This document shows, one piece after another, positions 55,291-64,000 of a DNA stretch of 64,000 nt (the first letter of the stretch is position 1; each line of letters starts with the position of its first letter). The DNA lies in assembly GCA_026724425.1 (NCBI GenBank), contig JAIUCV010000394.1:496001-560000 (forward strand). Reading direction: 5' to 3'. The stretch comes from Erythrophleum ivorense (lineage: Eukaryota; Streptophyta; Magnoliopsida; Fabales; Fabaceae). Under the pieces are notes generated by a model that saw only the letters and a program-made list of their open reading frames with translations, was not told the DNA's origin and ran no database searches. Both the position numbers and the translations under genes were made by a program.

Positions 55291-58200
55291 CAACCGATAC
55301 GAGACGAAGTCAATCAACAGAGAAACAGGAACCTGTCTCGGCGCCGGAGAACGTGCACCGGTGAAGTCAAAGTCAACGGAGGATATCTACACGCCATTGC
55401 AGCTTGAGGCTTTCGCTGCGGGAAATAAGAGTTTCTTAGCGGAGAGTGAGTCTAAGCCTGGTGGACTTCCTCCATCGCACCGAGAAACAATCAACGTGAT
55501 GACTTTTTCTTTGTCGTATCGTATCTCAAGTGATTTGGATACATTTGCAGTTCCTTTTTGAGTAAGATGATGACATGTATTGGGTCATTCCTTTTTTTGC
55601 ATCTCGATCTCCTTGAAGATGTACGATCGCCGTTCCCAAAAACTTTCCTTCTAACTTTGTAAGTTCTATATTCATATTCGATTTTGTCTGCCTTTAGCTT
55701 ACTGTCGGAGTTGGTTAACTGGACATAGGTGCTGCAATTTTTAAAAACATGATTTTGATTTTGATTTCTTTCTGGTTTTTGAGAGAGAAATGATTTTCAT
55801 TATTGTTGTTGAGATTATTTTTATACTTTAACAACTCATTTATTCCTTCTTTTTTTTCCTATATGCTGAAAAAGAGATGCGTTAGTGGACTCTAACAAAG
55901 TTCTTCGAATTACGAGATCCGAACGTCAAATAGAACGACCTATAAGCTACATATATATACTTTAGTCTGCCATTTACGTCATTTGACAGTCATTGCATTT
56001 TCCTTTTACATATATGGTTTCACAATAATTTACTCTGAGGTCCGAGATTAGGACCAAGATTGATATACAATTGGTTTTTCTTGTGTGACTAATAGGTTGT
56101 TGAGGAGGTTAGCGGGAAAAATACTTCAGCAGCTCATATAGTTATTTTTATTGACTTAGTGATCGATTAGCAGCTTTTGCCAATGCCGCTCAGTAGGTTG
56201 CACATATTATGTGGATGTGCTACATAATATAGATAGTTCCTTCGATTCTCAATGTCTTTGTGTTTGTTAGATAGTTCCTTAGAGTTATTTCAATCGTTCA
56301 GTTTTGTGTTGGTTCCAGGGATATCTATGTCTTTAGCTAGCTTATGTATCTGGAGAGAGTTGTTTTGACCTCTATTAAACATTGTTGTTGGCTTCTTTTC
56401 CTACCTAATTGACTAGCTCTTTTCTGGAGTAAAAGTTGCTTTCGTTGAAATGTGAGATATTATGATCCTGAAGCCAAATTGTTGTTTATAGTTGTTAAGC
56501 ATGAGTAAAATGTTTGTGTGATATTTCTGATTTTCAAATGCTTGGGTGTTCTCTCCTTATTCTTGCAGGAGGAATGTATTGTCTCAAATACAGAAGATTA
56601 TGCTCTTACGTTGAAACAAGTTAGTCTACAGGTTTTATTTTTTCTTTCTCGGGTATTTGCCTTCTGAATTAAATAAATTAGTGCTTCAATTTCACATGTC
56701 TGATGCAGGTTTTCGACAGGTTCTTCTCAAAATCATCAACATCACTTTTTCAAGTGATAAGCATCGAACAAGGATCTCCTCTTTTATTGATCCAAATCCA
56801 TAACTCCACTTCATCTGCAGGTTTTCGACAGGTTCTTCTGTGTTTGGGACTTGAATTTATGGGTTCACCTTTGTTTCCAGATGGAAGGGTTTGTTTTAGC
56901 GCTATTTGAGTAGAGCTTTATATTGAAGGATAACGATATCATTTGCTTATTTTCATCAATCGCTTTTTCATATCTTTAGCTCCATTAAGTATTGGTGTTA
57001 ATGTTTGTTTTATTTCATCTTGTAAAGGAGAAGAGGAACATTTTGCTGGAGATTTTGGGGAAGACAGCGAGGATAATGTCTACAACAGGATTGAGGTAGG
57101 CATTGGTAATACAGAAATTTTGTAACGAAGAGGAAGCCATTGGATGTACAAAGAACTGAAAATGATGAACAAAATGATGCTAATGCCACATCTATGACCA
57201 ACAAAAAGAGGTAGGTGTATGTTTGCTTAGTCAAATCTCGCTAGCAACTCTTAAGGTCGTTTCTCTATTTCCTTACTTTTCGAGTGTTGCAGGTCCTTGC
57301 AACAAGAAGAGAGCAAAGAGCCTTACGAACTGTGCAACATGTTATCCAACAATGATGTTCTTCTCCATCCGAGGTTTGTCATCAATGATTAGTTTTCCTG
57401 GGAAATGCAATATGACTCATGTTTCTTTTTTTGTTTACCAAATTATAAGCGAATCAACTGGTGCTATAGTTAGACACTTATTTTCTTATTGTTATATGCT
57501 GAAAATTTTGCCAAAGGAGTTCTCATTGAGTTTATAAGCAATATTGGCTCATTTTGTTTTTTAGTTTAGCTAAACATGAAGGAAATGTTGCCAATGGCTT
57601 TCTATAATGTAAACGCTCCCTAATTTCTCTTACAAGTTTTAAAAGATTTTTGTAAAGTTCAAAAATAATTAAATATATGGTATACCTAAAAACCAACACT
57701 CAGTATATTGTCTGTCAACATACACCTAATGGAAGTGTTTCCAGTATGTCCTTAATAGAGATTAGTGCTATTATCAGTTGGTAATAAATTAGTTTAGGCA
57801 ATGTAGTCATCATCCTGCTTTTCTTCCATTAGGTGTTTAGCGTTTAGGTATCTGAGAATAGGCTACAATTTAGACAACGGCTTTTGTCTTTGTGAAAACA
57901 TAATTCTCTTCCTCATCATACACTCCTTGGAATTTGTTACAGTGTTTCACCACTACTCTCACAGTATTGCATGCTATGACTTCTTTTATAGTTTTGGGGG
58001 TTATTAGGTGTGGTCTTCGTCTACGACGTTGTTTTTCTCTTCCGCTACATCACTTACTCACCTTCACATTTGTTTCTACATGTGACTAACGCATTGCTCT
58101 TCATGGTTTAACAGGTTTAGGGTATACTTGCATTCAAGGAAATTGTTGGTATGGCCTGGGTCAGTGATGTTTGTATAATTGTATGCTGCACAATATTCCC

Positions 58201-58800
58201 TAACTACCATTTCTTGTATTTCTCTTTCTTATGTAGATGTGGTTCTTGATTTATACATGAAAATGTTGCCTTAAAATGTTCCTCTTTAGTCTTCATGGTT
58301 TATGTATTCTAAGCTACGAGTTTTATATTTCTTACTTTAGCTTTGAGTAATACGTTGAATTTTGCAGTATTTTACACTTATATTTAGCCGAAATTTGTTC
58401 CATTACGTTATTTCTGTTTCGTAGTTGAGGATGATGGGTTTAAGGCCGACGGGACAAGATCGGCCTATGTAACATAGAAATGTGTCGGTTACAAACCAGC
58501 AGCCTCTTTTACTTCAGTGTGTTGCCCTTGCTGAGAGGCTAATACGTTCGAAGGAAAATGAAAAGAGGACATCCTTTTGTTTTTTTTTTCCCTTGCTGAG
58601 AGTCATCTTCCACTCATTTCCTAAAAATAACTTACATGCTACTCTCTCTATCCCTCTCTTTTTCCCCTTTCCAAACACAAATAAGATCATTAATCTTTTT
58701 ACTGCAGTTTCAAGCTATAGATCTTATCAATATTTGTAGAGGATGAAGGACATATCCATTAGCGAGGATTTCACCACCAGGTACTACACATTCTAAAGAT
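55290..58800 (+). pseudogene. Decayed gene-like tract with exon islands, unidentified
   Basis: Several plus-strand islands look like exons separated by intron-like AT-rich DNA with plausible splice sites: 55335-55500 (KSKSTEDIYTPLQLEAFAAG and PPSHRETINV), 57030-57095 (EHFAGDFGEDSEDNVYNRI), 57122-57213 (KPLDVQRTENDEQNDANA) and about 57292-57371 (EESKEPYELCNMLSNNDV). No single ORF links them. Nearby phrases such as GGTTTTCGACAGGTTCTTCT are duplicated (56707 and 56820). It could be a captured, multi-exon gene remnant in an undetected transposon. I do not recognise a family. Confidence 0.35.
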
Positions 58801-61800
58801 CTTTTGTACACCATATGCTCACTGATCCGAGAACAAGTGAGTGACCGAGATGGGAGAAGAATCGAAAGCATTTTGATTCTTTAAGTGATAATTTGGTTCT
58901 TTCTTATGAATTTGAAGAATCCCCTTCTTTCAATTTGGTTCTTTTAGCCTTTTGGTTGTAGAATGGCTAAGGATTCAATTGCGTGACTAATGATGTGTTC
59001 ACATTAAGAACCAATGATAGAATTCCCAAGTTTCCTTCCCTTTTTAATGGACACGTTGCTCTTGAATCTCATGTGTTCTTACATGTGTTTCATTAAAATA
59101 TGTTATGTAGGGAAGTGGACAGTACGGAATGTTAAGGATCCAAAACTTGGAGTCTCAATGCAGACATGTCGTTTGTCTATGCCTTGAGTGATCATATCAT
59201 TAGAGCCGTCGCTTGCAGCAGAGCTCATACAATTTTTTCTCATCGGTGATCTCTTCATCTTCACCTTGCTTAACGATTTTTTTTATCATCTCTGGTGATT
59301 CTGCAATATTATTTCTATCTTAGATGTTGCAATGCGATTTGGTTTATGACTAAGAAAAGCAGAACAATTTGTAACGTTTTAAAGTTAGGAGAAGAAATAT
59401 GTCCATTGTTGAGTTGAGAAATGCAGAGAAATGCTATCTCAATGACTTGATGAGTAGGAGTAATTTTGGTTGTAAGCTTCTACCTACAAATTTTCAGAAG
59501 TATAGTACCTTTGATGCAAGTAAACATTTCCAGGCTTTGTTTAATTAAGTATGTTGTTGTGCAATTAGAATTTCGCAAAGTATGCTTCTTTGAATCAGTA
59601 ATAAGTGGTTAAGAATGTCTGCAATATTTGACTCTCACCTCACATGGCCTACGACACATGTAATAGAAACGAGGAGGTAATATATAGATTTTCTGATAGG
59701 TTGCAAGTTTCATGATTCCACATAAGTGAAACTTTTTGGGCTCTTCTGTTCTTGGCATGCTATATGAATGCAGAAGTTACACTAAGGTGGTGTCCACTAT
59801 CCAGTTAGTACCTAACAAGCGTGTGTATCAGAAGCGCCTGTTAATAAGGTTGTCATTTCGGTTTCAGACATGTACATTTAGAATCGGATCAAACTGTACA
59901 TTAGCTTAGGAGGCAATTTTTTCAAGTCAATATACCTGTAAATTAGAAAAATCATCAAATGAGATGCCGGAAGCTAATGTCTACTGTGATGATTTTTTTT
60001 TTTTTTATGGCGAGTTGGCGACGAGTCGTTTATATGAAAAGTTATCTTTAGAAGAATGGGTATGTGTTCCCTTGTACACCTTCTTTTTGAGGTTTAAGTT
60101 AACCATGAGAGCTATTGTACGTAGACATGGATTAATATGTATATTTTATGTCTTGGATCCACCAATAACACAGCCCTACTTCTCGGTAAAGTGTGGGAGA
60201 CATGATGTGATGATAAAAATAGTAATGCGTAAAATATCAATGCAAGCCAAAATGTCAAACTAAGTTTAAATATCAACTGAAAAGAAGATGAGAAAGACCG
60301 AAATTTATTGAAATACGAAAATAAATTACAACTTGAAGCAAAAACACCGAAGGACAAAAGACGGACAAAAATTGTTTCTCGCATGTTTGAAAAGGTTCAA
60401 GGAAGTGGAAACTCGGACAAAACGAAAGAATATTTGTTCAATATGCATCTCCCAGTATTCGAAAGAAAAGTGTCACACTTTATGCAGGTTTATCTCACTC
60501 ACACTTGCGAATACACAAAAGCTTTTGTATTTATCGCCAGTGTATATATATATTGTAAAGATTCAAAGTTTTGTAAAAAACATGTTTTAAAAGCTGCTGC
60601 AAAATTTGATGCCACCGCCAAAACTAAAGGAGATCACAGATGGATCTTAAACGTCTAATTCTAAATACTTAAATCTAATTCCAAAACATAATTAAAAAGT
60701 CTTGAACTCGATTTCAAAAATCTCAAGTACATCCGTTATAGCCATTGTCTTTGAGCCCTTAGTGACTCCTTACAATATAAGTAATTATAATTTTTTTAAG
60801 CTCTCCTCCACTATGGACCTTACAATGTAAAACAACGTCCGTGAAGAAACGAACAAAATAAAATAAATGTAATTAGAATTTAGAAGAAAGAGCACGTTAA
60901 TGAGAACACAAATAAACATGATATGAAGAATTGATTAATGATGAAATAATGAAAACAAACATGCCAAAGAAATATATTAAAACAGTAAGACACTATTAAG
61001 AAATATACCTCAGACTTATTAAAGAGGATTCACTAAAGAATATGAACTAAAACGCAATTATGGATCCACAAAACCACTCTATGCATTAGGCTCTACATAT
61101 GTTTGTTAATTATTTTGTAACATATTCTGTCATTCTGAAAAAAAAATATCAAATCACACAATTCATATTAATTTTGTGGTTCACATTTTCTAAGGTGTCT
61201 GTCATTTCACAATTCTCCAACTTTATATATGTAATAGCAATTAGCTGAGAGAAAAGATAGAAGAGGCAAAATGAAATAGCAAATAATAAAAAGTATCCTA
61301 TATAATTATATATTTATATGTATAACAGTCATGCTATGTCTTGCATATACACAAAATATTTCTATTAGTTCATTAAACAGTTCACCATGTTTTTACTTTA
61401 TAATTTTTTAAAAATTATTGATACGTGTTTAACTTGCTTTGCAATATAGTTTTAATTGTTCGATGTAATTTTAATGGATAAGATTATTTTTATTATATAT
61501 TATATCAAATCAAATCATATTCTGTTTCAATAGATAAAAATATTGTTGTCGAGACATCTCTTTACTATTAATTGAGAAGTACATCTCTTTTTTTTGACCA
61601 AAAAACCATCTCTTTTTGTGAAGATAATCTGTTTGGAGACAGGTTTAGTAAGGGTTAATTTAGTAATCTAAAATATCACTTAAATCAAACCAATGTTTGG
61701 TTCAATTAAACCAACAATCAATTCATTTTAGAGTAGATAATACCATAATCAAAGATTTCTATTTTATGCATTCTCTAGATAATACCATAATCTAAGATTT

Positions 61801-62839
61801 CCGTTTTCAAAGATTTTCGTTTTATACATTCTCTATTAAAAATCTGCAAAAAGAATAATAAAAAAAAAACTAGCGATAATATCAAATCGAAGCAACTTTG
61901 ATACTAAATAAAATAAAACAAAAAAACCAAGACTTTTGTAACGAAAGTCACAGACAAATTAAACCCATAATCCACTTTAACGATAACTGGAAATCGACAT
62001 GGCAGGAAGATCATATGGAGAATTTGCTTAGTGACCTGAGAATTCCAGATCTGGTTGTCACTAAAGTTTGCAGATTTTCTAAATTGAATTGTCACGATTT
62101 CTCTCATGATTCTCTAAATTGAAGCAATCTAAAAAAATATTTCGTAGAGTTTAGCAATTGATGATGGTTTCGGAGAGTAAAAAACTGAAATCTCATAAGG
62201 AAACAAAATTAACGAGCAAAAAGAGCAAATGGAGCGTGGAAGACAATTCATTCGTAAGACTAAGATTCGCACAGTAGTATTCTACGGAAGACATCTGTTT
62301 TGACAGGTGTTTGGTTATTATTTTTATTTTTTTTGGACATATGTTTTTACAAAGGATTTTACTATCGTTGGAAAAAGAATCATCTGCCGATAACACAACA
62401 CACTTATTTCATTGATTCTTTTCTGTTTCGGGTTCTACATAATGTCACTACATAATTTTGAAGTTTATCCATAAATGTATTTTTCATTTTTTATTAAACT
62501 AGAACCACAAACATATTTTGTTTAAGAGTATATAAAAGTTTGGAGCTATTCAGATTATGGATTAAGTTGGTATAACAGTTATAACATAACCATGATGTAA
62601 TATTTTTATTGTCTGGACATGTGTTTGGTTATTGTATTTTCTTTTTCTTAATTATTAATAAATAAAGATAGTCTAATTAATACATCAAAATTTGAATCAC
62701 TTAATACAAAAATTTAGATTCAAATTAACAATATACTTGACAATTTTAACATAAAAAAACATACAACTCTTAAATTAACACTAAAATTAAAACATGTTAC
62801 AAAAAGAAGAAAAAAAGCAAAAAAACAAAAACATAATCT
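58800..62839. other. AT-rich DNA, no supported gene
   Basis: Open frames of 60-116 codons occur (the longest at 60308-60658) but they start without context, overlap on both strands and resemble no family. At 61735-61820 a phrase ATAATACCATAATC.AAGATTTC is repeated about every 50 bases. The right part probably belongs to Helitron H6, whose 5' end I could not locate. Confidence 0.5.
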
Positions 62840-62871
62840 CGCACTGCACTGCTGTGCGGGTCATATACTAG
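62840..62871 (+). mobile_element. 3' terminus of a plus-strand Helitron (H6)
   Basis: A stem CGCAC (62840-62844) with GTGCG (62854-62858) is followed by GGTCATATA and CTAG (62868-62871), then T. Hairpin, spacing and CTAG-T fit a Helitron 3' end, in the opposite orientation to the large array. The 5' end is not identified. Confidence 0.65.
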
Positions 62872-63150
62872 TTATATAAACATAAAATAATCTTGTCCAT
62901 TAAAATTACATCAAACGACCAGTTAAAACTATATTGCAAAGCAAATTAAACACGGTATCAATAATTATTTAAAAATTATTAAGTATAAAAATATTTGCCA
63001 CGTAAACAAATTTGATAGGATAGAGTTCAACAATTCATAGTTATGTTTACAAGTTTAAAGTAGTTAAACGCATAGTTAACATTAAAACTGTAACAAATTT
63101 TAAAAATTATAAATCTATGGAAAATAAATATATTGATACCAAAAACAAAA

Positions 63151-64000
63151 TCTATAGTTTTAAGGGGCTTCTTAGGCCATCCGCATCAAATTGCTCGGTT
63201 ATTTCCTAAGGCTGCTATGTCAGCATATAACTCAATAGATTGCGACATGTATACGTTATTTGTGACAGCCTTAAATTAGGCTATAGAATCTCTTTCGATT
63301 CTTTTTTTAAATGGCAGTTCCTCTCCCATCATTTTCTCTCCGGCAGTTCGATTTATATTCCATATATCTCTAGATTAAAATATAGGATTCATTTTTGGTA
63401 GATCTCTTTGTTCAGACGGTGATTCTTTCTCTAGAATTGTAAATTAAATCACCGAATCTTAGTGTATGCAGAATAACCGTTGCTGTTTTAACTATCAACA
63501 ATCTGATTTTTGAGGTGTTTCAAACTTTTCTTGGTTGGTTCTTACAAGAGTTTTTTAAAGGTTATCGATAGCTTTCAGAGAATTCTTCTCTTCGTTTATG
63601 TGTCCAACGCAATTTTCGCTCGGGATTATAGCCATGCAAGTCACAATCTAACAAGTTCCCATGTATGAATTTTTGTTTTAAATGCTTTTCTTACTGATGT
63701 CAAAAAAAAAAGGTTTTCTTACCATATGCTTAGATTGAAAAAATATTATTGGTATAGTTTATAATAGTATATATTCACTTAGATCCTATCGAAGTATATC
63801 TTACAAATTTAGGTCATGAACACATATTTTTGTCTATGTAAAATGGAGATATTAAAAAGGGGTGATTTATCTGATGTTAAAACAACATTTTCATAAATTA
63901 TTAGAACTACTAAAATTATGTTACATAGCACATAATTTTAATTTTTAAAAAGCTTTAATTATTTTTTGAAAAATATTAAGGGTCGATCTGTTGTAGCCAA
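63151..64000 (+). mobile_element. 5' part of a plus-strand Helitron (H7), runs off the window
   Basis: TCTATAGTTTTAAGGGGCTT at 63151, followed by CTTAGGCCATCC, is the same 5' block that starts H1 (complement near 32465-32515). It is preceded by A, as expected. The sequence to 64000 is AT-rich with a leader-like tract near 63310-63350. No gene in the visible part, and the 3' end lies beyond the window. Confidence 0.7.

Noticed and set aside
60308..60658. 116-codon plus-strand ORF with a 90-codon ORF opposite
   Set aside because: No family resemblance, no promoter or splice context, AT-rich Lys/Asn-type composition; probably chance.

Overview
Plant nuclear DNA, almost certainly from a Brassicaceae close to Arabidopsis. 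The evidence is a WD40 gene that reads like the MAK11/PAK1IP1-type protein I know as Arabidopsis AT1G65030, a LYR-motif gene beside it, a VQ-motif gene, VANDAL-like and ATLANTYS-like transposons, and GC-hairpin Helitron ends typical of the family. Only three host genes look intact and ordinary (WD40 45715-47278 +, LYR 47662-48320 -, VQ 50791-51432 +). The first 45 kb is almost entirely nested transposons.

Layout. (a) 1-736: right part of an LTR-like repeat whose second copy is at 18236-19594. (b) 737-2123: remnant of a Helitron containing a 114-bp inverted repeat. (c) 2124-45480: five head-to-tail Helitrons on the minus strand (H1 2124-32515, H2 32516-33806, H3 33807-35808, H4 35809-40210, H5 40211-45480), each with its own terminal hairpin and CTAG/CTAA end. 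H1 carries an RPA70-like gene and captured NF-YA and cytochrome P450 pieces. Three insertions inflate it from about 6 kb to 30 kb: a 12.6-kb VANDAL-like MULE (2542-15131, TTAGTGGTG target duplication), a 1.36-kb LTR-like element (18236-19594, CAGCCTG duplication) and a 10.3-kb ATLANTYS-like Ty3/gypsy element (19886-30217, ACAAT duplication, LTRs about 98.3% identical). H3-H5 hold further captured gene pieces. (d) 45481-51432: the host genes. (e) 51433-64000: AT-rich intergenic DNA with a MITE candidate, a SINE-like insertion, a decayed gene-like tract, and two plus-strand Helitron termini (3' end at 62871, 5' end at 63151).

The most interesting unit is the MULE. Besides a transposase broken by two stop codons it carries an intact six-exon OB-fold (RPA-like, DUF223-type) gene, two GRF zinc-finger genes (one intact with a C-terminal membrane anchor, one frameshifted) and a five-exon DUF1985 gene of the kind that encodes the VANC anti-silencing factor in VANDAL elements. 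Its non-coding DNA contains 22 exact copies of the 8-mer AGTTGWAC (either strand), grouped around every gene; about one would be expected by chance. This is what a self-recognition (cis tag plus trans anti-silencing protein) system would look like, with accessory OB-fold and GRF proteins not normally discussed for such elements.

A second surprise is a 30-codon micro-ORF in both copies of the LTR-like repeat. Its last 12 codons differ at seven sites and all seven are synonymous, while the flanking non-coding DNA is nearly identical.
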